A program made the position numbers and the translations under genes. The notes below the pieces were generated by a model. The model searched no databases. It was given only the letters and a program-made list of their open reading frames with translations, and was not told the origin of the DNA. From a virus, in the IMG/VR virus record IMGVR_UViG_3300001460_000040, positions 9,427 to 31,132 of that record: a stretch of DNA of 21,706 bases; one strand, written 5' to 3'. Below, piece by piece: positions 12,101 to 19,300 of the stretch (positions are counted from its first letter, which is position 1; each line of letters begins with the position of its first letter).

Positions 12101-13080
12101 CTGATTTAAAAGAGATACAGGCTTTAGAGCCTAAAGAGGTCATGATACCTCAAGGCACAGAAGCTTGGTTGCATTACAGACAACACGGTAGAAACAATAA
12201 ACCATATATAACAGGTACAGGTATGCCAGCAATCGTGCCACACCCTGATATTGAAGGTAAATATTGTCAGACTCTTTTTGAAACAAATTGCCCACAGGCA
12301 TTAGCGGATTTACTTAATGGAAAAACAAAAATTAATGTACCTGCCCATATCCTTGGACACGGTAATGATTACGAAGACGAAGCAAGACATGCTCTTGAGC
12401 AAATTACAAATAAAAAATATACACCAAGAGTTTATGAAAAATGGAATTGGCTTGCATCACTTGACGGTGAAACTGATTGTGGTGAAACCTTATGCGAAAT
12501 TAAATGCCCTTGGTCGCAAAAAGGTGGACATTTATGGAAAGATGTCTCTAAAGGAATTGTCCCAGAAGCCTACAGATGTCAAATGGCATTACAGTTCTTG
12601 GTCGCTCCGAATGCAAAACAAATTGACTTCTATGTTTACGCAAGTGAAACACAAGAAGGATTGTACATAGAATTATTTAAAGAACATTTTGAAGATTTGT
12701 TTGAGCCAATGGTTCAAGCTACAGAGGAATTTGTTTATAAATTTGATTCTGGATATTACGATCATCCGGAAATAAAAAATGAACATACTCTTGCTTTTAT
12801 GCAAGAGCACAGAGAACTTATTGCTAAACAAGCAGAAGTAAAATCATTAAAAGAAAAATTTGATGATAAAAGAGAAGTGATGTGGAAACGTCATGGTAAC
12901 TTTAGTTGTGATGGATTTACTTTTACAGGTAAACAAATTGCAGCGTCGGTAGGATGGAAATCAATAGTAGATTCTATTATTGAAAAACATCCTGAACTAG
13001 AACTTGAGATTGAGGACATTGTATCTGCACACAGAGATTCAAAGGAACTCGGTTTTGGATATAAATTTAAGGAAATATAA
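12097..13080 (+). CDS. YqaJ/lambda-exonuclease-type recombination nuclease
   Basis: A 327-aa protein with the YqaJ order: IPQGTEAWLHYRQH at ~18-30, ITGTGMPAI, GHGNDYEDEA with E93/E95, ASLDGETD with D123, CEIKCPW with E134 and K136, and YRCQMALQF with Q162. These are the metal-binding D...ExK and the flanking Glu/Gln residues of the lambda exonuclease fold. It would resect double-strand ends so the ERF annealase can act. The C-terminal ~120 residues are helical and may contact ERF or SSB. The upstream ERF gene overlaps its start by 4 bases. Confidence 0.92.
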   Translation: MTDLKEIQALEPKEVMIPQGTEAWLHYRQHGRNNKPYITGTGMPAIVPHPDIEGKYCQTLFETNCPQALADLLNGKTKINVPAHILGHGNDYEDEARHALEQITNKKYTPRVYEKWNWLASLDGETDCGETLCEIKCPWSQKGGHLWKDVSKGIVPEAYRCQMALQFLVAPNAKQIDFYVYASETQEGLYIELFKEHFEDLFEPMVQATEEFVYKFDSGYYDHPEIKNEHTLAFMQEHRELIAKQAEVKSLKEKFDDKREVMWKRHGNFSCDGFTFTGKQIAASVGWKSIVDSIIEKHPELELEIEDIVSAHRDSKELGFGYKFKEI

Positions 13081-13082
13081 AT

Positions 13083-13361
13083 ATGGAAAATGAAAAAGAG
13101 TTTGCGCAAGGTATATATGTGAACAAACCTAAACAGGACTTTATAGCAGCAGATTTTGGTATCAAGATAGCTGACTTTGGACCTTGGTTTATGGAGAAAG
13201 CAAAAGCTGCTAAAACAGCAGGTGATGACTTTATAAACATACAGTTCAAAGAAGGTAAATCAGGGAACATGTACGCAGAAGTTAATAACTGGAAACCTAG
13301 TAATGATGGTGGTAATGAAGTTTTCAGTTCAGGCGGTAACGATGAAGACGTACCGTTTTAA
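13083..13361 (+). CDS. Small protein with SSB-like acidic tail
   Basis: This 92-aa protein ends in NDEDVPF, equivalent to the DD[DI]IPF tip of bacterial SSB that recruits repair proteins. The body is a short beta-rich stretch (QDFIAADFGIKIADFGPW, then DFINIQFKEGKSGNMYAEVNNW) consistent with a minimal OB-like or ssDNA-binding domain. It starts 2 bases after the exonuclease stop. With annealase and exonuclease it forms the usual three-part recombination module. The OB assignment is inference; the tail is plainly visible. Confidence 0.72.
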   Translation: MENEKEFAQGIYVNKPKQDFIAADFGIKIADFGPWFMEKAKAAKTAGDDFINIQFKEGKSGNMYAEVNNWKPSNDGGNEVFSSGGNDEDVPF

Positions 13362-13392
13362 AAAAACAAAAAAGGGCGCTTGTTCGGAAAAT

Positions 13393-13421
13393 AAAACCAC
13401 CTCTCCGGTTTTAATAGACCG
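13393..13421 (+). promoter_or_regulatory. Alternative hairpins in the leader of the CsrA-like gene
   Basis: In the 89-base gap before the CsrA-like gene, AAAACC (13393-13398) can pair with GGTTTT (13407-13412), while CGGT (13406-13409) can pair with ACCG (13418-13421). The two share bases and are mutually exclusive. The gene's AGGAG ribosome site follows at about 13440-13444 and contains a GGA, as CsrA sites do. Autoregulation is plausible, but this is only weakly supported. Confidence 0.3.
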
Positions 13422-13450
13422 ATCAAGTTCTCTACTAATAGGAGATATTT

Positions 13451-13813
13451 GTGAGCCATCTAGTTTTAACAAGAAAAACTGGCAGCAAGGTATATTGTGG
13501 CTACCAGTTAGAAAAGGAAGATCTTGAGCAAACCAGTGACTTTATTATAGGAATAGAAGAAGTAACTGGCGGACTAAAAGAAAGGAAGGTTGAGTTTTCA
13601 GTAGAAAATTCAAAAGACAGGACAACTAATAGTTTTATATTATCTGCCGACAAACAAGAAAAGCAGATAGGTGAATCGGCTGAAGTAACTTTAGTATTGA
13701 TAGACGTGGTATCTAGCACTAAAGAAAATGAAGGAAGGCCAATACCAAAAGCTAGGATAGGAATAGAAGCACCTAAAAATATGAAGGTGTACCGTGACGA
13801 TATTAATAAATAA
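13451..13813 (+). CDS. CsrA-like RNA-binding protein, apparent single-chain pseudo-dimer
   Basis: A 120-aa protein, twice the usual CsrA length (~60 aa). Residues 4-16 (LVLTRKTGSKVYC) match CsrA strand 1 (LILTRRVGE). Residues 78-118 (EVTLVLIDVV..., then RIGIEAPKNMKVYRDDI) match the C-terminal half of CsrA, with R115 at the place of the RNA-contacting R44. Between them lie a diverged CsrA C-half (FIIGIEEVTGG, then KVEFSVEN) and a diverged N-half (FILSADKQEKQIGE). So two CsrA units seem fused, each with one good and one decayed half. In CsrA dimers each RNA site combines strand 1 of one subunit with the last strand of the other, so this chain would hold one complete site. GTG start with AGGAG upstream; it lies in the recombination/integration operon. 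Confidence 0.78.
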   Translation: MSHLVLTRKTGSKVYCGYQLEKEDLEQTSDFIIGIEEVTGGLKERKVEFSVENSKDRTTNSFILSADKQEKQIGESAEVTLVLIDVVSSTKENEGRPIPKARIGIEAPKNMKVYRDDINK

Positions 13814-13824
13814 AAGGAAACACA

Positions 13825-14052
13825 ATGACAGAAGAACAAAAACAAGGTGAGCCTGTAAATCTTAATGATATTGCAATAGCAGTTGCAGCAATAGATAAAG
13901 CATCTAAAGCAGGTGCCTTTGACGGACAAGATTTAGAAGTTGTCGGTGGAACAAGAAACAGACTAAATGCACTTGTGCAAGCTTCACAACCTAAAGAGCA
14001 AGAACCTCCAGTAGTAGACGCAGAGGTAGTAGAAGAAACTGCGGCGGAGTAA
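13825..14052 (+). CDS. Hypothetical acidic protein, 75 aa
   Basis: The N-terminal half is a small conserved-looking module (LNDIAIAVAAIDKASKAGAF, then LEVVGGTRNRLNALVQA). From memory, similar short LNDI...ID.A..RGAF...EL..VG..R proteins occur in many aquatic phages without an assigned role. The C-terminal 20 residues are acidic and Pro-rich. It has a clear AAAGGAAAC ribosome site and its stop overlaps the next start (TAATG). Confidence 0.78.
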   Translation: MTEEQKQGEPVNLNDIAIAVAAIDKASKAGAFDGQDLEVVGGTRNRLNALVQASQPKEQEPPVVDAEVVEETAAE

Positions 14053-14291
14053 TGTCTGAAGAGTTAGTTGTGTTACCGGTTTTGATACCGGACATTGAAA
14101 AAATAACACAAGACTTTCCGGCATTTGCAGGTGAGCCTACTGAAAATTATTTTTTTAGGCTTTTATCTGAACGTATAAATTTAGAGCAACCAATTATTAT
14201 GGAAATTATGGCTTGTCTAAAAGCAGCACAGTATCAAGAATTAAATAACATTATGTTAGACGCAATAATTAAAGGAGAAAACATACATTGA
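14052..14291 (+). CDS. Hypothetical protein, 79 aa
   Basis: A small acidic helical protein (ERINLEQPIIMEIMACLKAA, preceded by FPAFAGEPTENYFFRLLSE). It lies between the 75-aa gene and excisionase and overlaps both (TAATG upstream; TTGA with the excisionase start). No family recognised. A GCGGAG ribosome site lies at the end of the preceding gene. Confidence 0.7.
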   Translation: MSEELVVLPVLIPDIEKITQDFPAFAGEPTENYFFRLLSERINLEQPIIMEIMACLKAAQYQELNNIMLDAIIKGENIH

Positions 14292-14566
14292 AACCAGTAT
14301 TAAACGCAGACGAAACAGCAGAATATCTAAGAGTTACGATCATTACAGTTCGCAAATTGGCTAAAAAAGGTGAAATACCATGTCAGAAAGTGGGACGTGA
14401 CTATAGATTTTTATCCTCATCTTTGGATGCATGGTTGACAGGAAGTATAAAATTGAAGGAAAAAAAGGAAGATATATGGGACTACACAAACGCAAAGGAT
14501 CCGACAATTGGCATATTAGAATCAGTCACAACGGACGAGAAATACGAAAAACTACTGGAACAGTAG
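14288..14566 (+). CDS. xis: Excisionase (HTH_17 / MerR-like), TTG start
   Basis: This 92-aa protein opens with the excisionase DNA-binding domain at residues 1-50: LNADETAEYLRVTIITVRKLAKKGEIPCQKVGRDYRF, shown here by LNADETAEYLRV and KKGEIPCQKVG only. This is the winged-helix fold of Xis/HTH_17 proteins that bend attP/attR DNA and direct excision. It starts at TTG with AAAGGAG 10 bases before; no ATG fits the conserved N-terminus. The 3' end overlaps the integrase start by 91 bases in another frame, linking Int and Xis expression. Confidence 0.85.
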   Translation: MKPVLNADETAEYLRVTIITVRKLAKKGEIPCQKVGRDYRFLSSSLDAWLTGSIKLKEKKEDIWDYTNAKDPTIGILESVTTDEKYEKLLEQ

Positions 14567-15537
14567 ATAAGAAAAAGGCCCAAAGAGTCCATGATGAACT
14601 TAAAGCAAAGTTGTGGAATCTCAAATACACAGATGAAAGTCCTGAGTATAAATGGGAAGACGCAGTAGTAAGGTATTTAGAGAACAAAGAGAAACAGGTA
14701 ACTGACCATGAGCTTAAATACAATATTGAATTTGCTGCTCCATTCTTTCGTGGTTGTAACATTAGAGATATTGATAGTGATCTTGTTCACAAGGTCATAC
14801 AAGAACGTAGAAAAAGAGTTAAGGGTGCTACTGCAAATAAGGCCGCAACTCACTTACGCAGAATATTTACAGCTGCAAAAAGATGGGGATGGATCGATGG
14901 AGTCCCTAATTTCCCTCGCTATGAAGAAGAGCCAAGAGAGCTTGCCCTTACCAAGAAAGAAGCAATAATATTTATAAATGCTTTACCTGATTATCTTAAA
15001 AATATGACTTCGTTTTGTTTATCCACGGGCTTACGAAGACATAACATAACTCATTTAAAGTGGACATCATATAAAGAAGACCAAAGAGAGCTGCATATAG
15101 AGTCTAGAGAAACAAAAAACAAAATTGCTTTAGTAATACCTTTGGTTGGCTCGGCAATAAAAATTTTACACAAACAAAAAGGAAAAGACCCTGTTTGGGT
15201 TTTTCCTAGCCCTAAAAAAAATGGCTATCCATTAACAACATTGGTTAATGATTCTTGGAAAAAAGCAAGAAACGAAGTTGCAGTAATTACTAAAAATAAA
15301 AAATTACATAAACTTAAATTCCATGACATGAGACACACTTGGGCAACTTGGCATGTCCAAGCCGGAACAGATCCTATTAGCTTAATGAGAATGGGTGGCT
15401 GGACAGGAACTAAAAGTATGAATAAGTATGTAAATTTACAGTCTGATCACTTGCATAAAATGGCCAGAAATATAGAAAAACCGCACAAAAACCGCACAGT
15501 TCCTGAAACTATAGACTTTATAAAAGATGATGATTAA
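14476..15537 (+). CDS. int: Tyrosine-type phage integrase
   Basis: I place the start at the ATG of MGLHKRKGSDNWHIRI (353 aa), as this matches the usual integrase arm-binding N-terminus (MGL.kR.gs.~W.i.i) and has AAGGAAGATAT before it; an upstream ATG at 14431 would add 15 residues. Order: arm-binding N-terminus, SAM-like core-binding domain (~55-145), catalytic domain with R187 (STGLRRHNI), H283 and R286 (HDMRHTW), W309 (GGWTG, replacing the usual His) and nucleophile Y318 (NKYVNL). It inserts the phage at a tRNA-Ser; attP directly follows the gene. One arm repeat lies within its last codons (15481-15500). Confidence 0.95.
   Translation: MGLHKRKGSDNWHIRISHNGREIRKTTGTVDKKKAQRVHDELKAKLWNLKYTDESPEYKWEDAVVRYLENKEKQVTDHELKYNIEFAAPFFRGCNIRDIDSDLVHKVIQERRKRVKGATANKAATHLRRIFTAAKRWGWIDGVPNFPRYEEEPRELALTKKEAIIFINALPDYLKNMTSFCLSTGLRRHNITHLKWTSYKEDQRELHIESRETKNKIALVIPLVGSAIKILHKQKGKDPVWVFPSPKKNGYPLTTLVNDSWKKARNEVAVITKNKKLHKLKFHDMRHTWATWHVQAGTDPISLMRMGGWTGTKSMNKYVNLQSDHLHKMARNIEKPHKNRTVPETIDFIKDDD
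15481..15500 (+). repeat. 20-bp attP arm repeat, left copy
   Basis: Identical to the copy at 15721-15740. It lies within the last codons of the integrase gene (KPHKNRTV). Probable arm-type integrase binding site, with two CCGCACA units 11 bp apart. Confidence 0.75.
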
Positions 15538-15554
15538 CCTGAAACGTAGGCTAA

Positions 15555-15616
15555 TGGCGGAGAGAGAGGGATTCGAACCCTCGAAGGATTTTAGTCCTTA
15601 CTCCCTTAGCAGGGGA
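15555..15616 (-). tRNA. Partial tRNA-Ser(GCU), 3' half from anticodon stem to CCA (attP core)
   Basis: On the minus strand the sequence reads the 3' part of the anticodon stem-loop (TCCC-CTGCTAA-GGGA, anticodon GCT), a long variable arm (AAGGACTAAAATCCTT), the T-arm GAGGG-TTCGAAT-CCCTC and an acceptor 3' strand TCTCTCC-G-CCA. The 5' half (acceptor 5' strand and D-arm) is absent, so it is not a functional tRNA. It would restore the host tRNA-Ser(GCU) gene after integration, and crossover is likely in the anticodon loop, the symmetrical point of the stem. Confidence 0.88.
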
Positions 15617-15720
15617 CGAGAATATATAAAAAACCCTTATTTTACAAGGCTTTTAGAGCAAGTCCATTCTTTCAGGAATCGTTTACATATCTTTATGTAT
15701 GGTTATCGTATTTATTTATA

Positions 15721-15740
15721 CCGCACAAAAACCGCACAGT
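15721..15740 (+). repeat. 20-bp attP arm repeat, right copy
   Basis: Identical to 15481-15500. It precedes and overlaps the GTG start of the HNH gene by 2 bases, so an integrase bound here could affect initiation of that gene. Probable arm-type integrase binding site. Confidence 0.75.
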
Positions 15741-16056
15741 GAAAGGCAAGACGCCACGTAAAGAAGAGAAAGAATGGTTGGATAAAATTTGTCAGGTAGG
15801 ATGTATTGTGTGTTGGAAAGAAATGGATGTGTATTCACCGGCTGAACCACATCATATTGTGTCAGGGCCATTGAATCCAAGGGGTAGGAAAGACCATATG
15901 TTAACGATACCGTTATGTCCTGCACATCATCGTTTTAATTTAAATAATGATCAATGTGTTAGCAGACATTATTACAAAGCTGAGTTTGAAAAAAGATATG
16001 GAACTGAAGCTAAATTACTGGAAGAAACAAAAAAAATAGTCGAAAAGCTACATTAA
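15739..16056 (+). CDS. Ref-like HNH protein (RecA-associated nuclease family)
   Basis: This 105-aa protein resembles the Ref/DUF968-type HNH family: EKEWLDKICQVGCIVC at ~11-25, AEPHHIVSG (H-H-I), PLCPAHH and a C-terminal FEKRYGTEAKLLEE. Phage P1 Ref, a member, is a RecA-dependent nuclease that enhances recombination and makes targeted double-strand breaks at RecA-bound D-loops. Position next to the integrase and the ERF/exonuclease operon is consistent. The start is a GTG at the edge of the right attP repeat, with no clear ribosome site, so initiation is uncertain; after integration this gene would lie beside host DNA. Confidence 0.82.
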   Translation: MKGKTPRKEEKEWLDKICQVGCIVCWKEMDVYSPAEPHHIVSGPLNPRGRKDHMLTIPLCPAHHRFNLNNDQCVSRHYYKAEFEKRYGTEAKLLEETKKIVEKLH

Positions 16057-16061
16057 TTTGG

Positions 16062-16079
16062 CTTATTCTATTTAATAAG
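16062..16079. terminator. Weak hairpin after the HNH gene
   Basis: CTTATT-CTATTT-AATAAG forms a 6-bp AT-only stem followed by TTT, 5 bases after the HNH stop. It may end the rightward operon weakly. Its low stability makes this uncertain. Confidence 0.35.
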
Positions 16080-16097
16080 TTTGGTCAATAATATATA

Positions 16098-16250
16098 ATG
16101 CGCTCAAATATCAAACGGACGTTGATATTATTAATTTCATCAAGAAATACCTTGGAAAAATTTCAAAATTTACTGCTCGCTAGTACAGTAAGTCTAGCAC
16201 CTATCGTTGTTTTAATAGCTATCTCAGAAATCAGTATTGGTCTTGTCTAA
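16098..16250 (+). CDS. Possible 50-aa membrane protein (uncertain)
   Basis: In the 261-bp gap 16057-16317 a plus-strand frame starts MRSNIKRTLILLISSRN and ends in a hydrophobic helix (LAPIVVLIAISEISIGLV). There is no ribosome site, and a TATAAT overlaps the ATG, so the sequence may instead be a promoter or small-RNA region. Its end overlaps the 44-aa gene on the other strand by 27 bases. It also contains a GCTAG/CTAGC inverted repeat. Otherwise I see nothing in this gap. Confidence 0.3.
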   Translation: MRSNIKRTLILLISSRNTLEKFQNLLLASTVSLAPIVVLIAISEISIGLV

Positions 16251-16358
16251 ACCGGCTTTGATCAATAAGCCTCTAGATATAACTTTAACTTCTTCTTGTT
16301 CTTCTTTGGTAAGTTTTTTACCTTGAAACGATTTTGTTAACGATTTGTTTTGCGCCAT
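16224..16358 (-). CDS. Hypothetical 44-aa protein at the end of the late operon
   Basis: A 44-codon frame starts MAQNKSLTKSFQGKKLTKE and ends RGLLIKAGLDKTNTDF. It has a good AAAGGATT ribosome site and starts inside the last 41 bases of the giant gene, in another frame. It is basic and helical. The tight overlap and ribosome site support a real gene, probably the last of the late operon; family unknown. Confidence 0.65.
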   Translation of the reverse strand: MAQNKSLTKSFQGKKLTKEEQEEVKVISRGLLIKAGLDKTNTDF

Positions 16359-19300
16359 CACTGAATCCTTTTGGTTCTGCTTTGATACCTAAGCTTCTAT
16401 ATAAATATTGTTCGTAAAACCATAATATAGCCTGTGCATCTCTAGCTGTATTGCCTGTTCTATCTGCTACATTATACACCCATTCTTGCATAAGTTTTCT
16501 TTCTGTATCGTTTCTAGGTGTGCTTACAGTACCATCAGATCCGAGATTACCTTCTAACAATTTTCCGGTATGTCTGTTATGTGCTTTGGTCATCCATAGA
16601 TCTATAGTGACGTCTTCTACACCATGTAAGTTTGCTATAAATGCTCCAACTTTTGGACCAAAAATTAACGTACCTAAAGTTTCTGTGTCTTGATTACCGG
16701 CTATACCGTGTGATGTATACACACCAGAATCTATTTTTATTTTTCTAAGATCTTTAATTTTGTGTTCAGTTAACAGATACTCAGCCGCACCTGTTTCACC
16801 ATACTGACCAACTAACCAATTCATAAAATCTAAAGCTTTTTTACTTGAACCTCTTGGGTCCCAAGCAGTGTTTGGGTTGCCAGAAAAACTATCAACTGTT
16901 TTTACTCTAGGGAATACACCGTCTTTGACATAATTCATCATGACTTCAGTGGCAACTTGCCAGTTCATAGGAACTTCTGAGGCCGGTGAGGTTACACCTG
17001 CTACCACTAGTAAAAGTGAAGGCATGTGCTTAACAGTTTTAAGTTCTGGAATTATTTCGCTGGTAATTTCAATAGCATCTGCAATGTCTTGATCATACCA
17101 ACCCTTACCAGTTATATCTTGTGTCATTTGAAACTCAAGATCAGCAACACCTTTGTCAATGACTATGTTTTTGTCTCTTGTTTTAGATACGTCTAACTTT
17201 CTTTTTTTATGACGTTGATTGTGATCTTTCGTGAAATACTCAGCTAAATCTTTAACTGTTACAACAGTGCCAGCAGATCCTCCAGATGGTTTTACTTTTG
17301 TTGCGTCGTATCGTACCAGCCGTCCATTATCGAGCCTGTTTTGGTTTTGGTCCTTTGCTCCCATTCCATATAAGGCTCCCCCTTCGTCAGGGCCTCCTCT
17401 ACCATCTCTACTTGTTTCTCCAAGCTGTAAGCTTTGCGTACCTCTGGTGGGACTGGATGACCGAAAGTGTCTTCGTATTTTTTTAGCCGATCTAAGAGAG
17501 GCTGTCTTTTCAGTATTGAGCTCATTGTCTAATCCTTTGTAAAATTTATACGCTTCTGGAGCGTGTTTTGCAAGCAGTTCTGGGTTAATTCTATACAAAG
17601 CTGACATCTGCGCTTGCACTTCGCCAACTAATGTTTTTATAGGGCCTGTGACACCTGTAGAGGCTACATTTATAGAAGTCATAAGAGAGTCAAAGGGATA
17701 ACCTAAAAACTCAGCATAGCCTTCTATATCGTTTCTATAAATATTATAAGCTTCTTGTGTAATCGGTCCGAAATTTTCTATAAATTCTGCATTTAGTTTT
17801 ATATTTTCTAGTCCATTTAAACCAAGATCTTGATTCCAAAAATATTCTGACGACCATGACAATAGTTCATTAGAAAGATCCTGATCATTAAACTCAGGCA
17901 TTCTATTAATGGCATCCGGTATATGTCCTAGTTCGTGTGCCAATAAAGAAGTAACAGACCATCTTGCGTTTGCTTCGCCTTTATTTGCATCAGCTAATTC
18001 TTTTTGATTGATAGCAATAATGCCTTGATCTGGATACGTAACTCCTGATCTATTTTTGCTTGGCATCTGACCAAATTGTTTAACTGAATTTATTAAAATC
18101 TTGGGCATGCCTGCATCTATCAAACTGTCTAATCCTGCTGCAAAACTGTTTTTGTTTTCACCAGTAAAAGGTAGAACGTCTTTGATGCTGTCTGGTATAT
18201 CTGTTAAAGGTTTTTTATCTATATCTAATAAAGTTTGTTTTTTAGCTTTAGTCTTTATTGTTATTTCTGGTTTTTTAGCTGTGCTAAGTTTTGTTCTCCA
18301 GCTTTCACTAAATAAAGGCAAGTTGCCTTCTCTGATAGCGTCTTTCAGTTCTTCGGTAAGTTTTATTCTTCTGTAACCGCCAACTAAGGTTCCAATTAAC
18401 TCTTCCTTTAAAGGCTCAACAAATTTACGTGCTTGTTTTTCTGTTTTAAAGAAAACTATTTTTGCTTTTTCTCCTGCACCTACTGAATAGTAAGTTGGTG
18501 CTGTATCTAAAGTTCCATCAATAGGATCAAATACTGTAGCTGATATGTCGACATACTCTCCAGCTCTGTCATTAGGAGGCACTTCAATGAGATAATAATC
18601 TTCATTAGGATCAATTTCTTTTCCATCTAAAGTTTTGCTTTGCTCAATTGAATTAGTGTCTTTAGGCGCTTCTACTACTTTTACATTTCTGACATAATTT
18701 TCAGCCATTAATACATCTGGAACATATCGGCTTTGATTAAAGGTGTCTTGTCCTTCAGCTACTGTTTCTGGTTGGATACCATACGATTTCAGAAACTTTA
18801 ATCTGTTCATCAATATGCGATTGTAAAAATAAGCAACACCTTTTGTTTCGTCACCGGTTCCATAAAGATCGGTTTGTATACTTCCCCAAGGTATTTCTAG
18901 TACATCAACACCGTGATCAACCATGTGTACTAATAGATTTTTTATACCCATTGTGGCCCAGCTGTCTTGCTCCATAAAAGGCATACTTTGGTCGTTCGAA
19001 GCATTTTGTGCCCAATCGCTTTGTATCTCTACTAACCTAAATTTTCTTTCGTTATTCTCTGTTAGATAGCCGCCTCTGACATGGGCATATGTGCCTTCAG
19101 GAAAACCGTGTCCAGTTCCTGTGCCTATAACTTTCATGCCTTCTTCGTCTCTAGGCTTGATTTGCATAGACAGCTCTACGTAGCCAATAGGATCATATTC
19201 ATATGCTATTTCGTACGAATCAGGTACATAAGATGACCATGAAGTTGAATCAAAGTCTCCTGAGCTTGTAGTGGAATATTCACCGCTTAAATGATTAAAA

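Larger units (their letters stand above)
15481..15740. other. attP region: tRNA core bracketed by 20-bp arm repeats
   Basis: CCGCACAAAAACCGCACAGT occurs identically at 15481-15500 and 15721-15740, exactly 240 bp apart, and each copy contains two CCGCACA units. The tRNA-Ser core (15555-15616) lies between them, with the anticodon loop (15607-15613) at the midpoint. CCTGAAAC occurs at 15502-15509 and 15538-15545, with CCTGAAA inverted at 15670-15676, possible Xis or accessory sites. The layout is what a lambda-type attP with arm-type Int sites looks like. Confidence 0.7.

Noticed and set aside
13303-13527. 74-codon plus-strand frame overlapping the SSB-like and CsrA-like genes
   Set aside because: It is out of frame across two well-supported genes and the leader between them, with unnatural composition and no ribosome site.
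14431-14475. Integrase starting at the upstream ATG (MVDRKYKIEGKKGRY)
   Set aside because: The conserved integrase N-terminus MGLHKRKG begins at 14476, which also has the better ribosome site.
15527-15742. Open frame of 71 codons on the plus strand beginning near the integrase end
   Set aside because: It runs through the antisense of the tRNA-Ser fragment (the familiar AEREGFEPS peptide from tRNA antisense) and attP, with no ribosome site. It is a by-product of the attachment site.
10765-16195. Shared CTAGAC.TACTGT motif near 10764 and, on the opposite strand, near 16180
   Set aside because: About 12 of 13 bases agree, but the second site has no clear promoter or gene context and the match is short enough to be chance.
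17231-17542. 103-codon plus-strand frame opposite the giant gene
   Set aside because: Pro/Ser/Leu-rich antisense shadow of the giant and 77-aa genes; no ribosome site.
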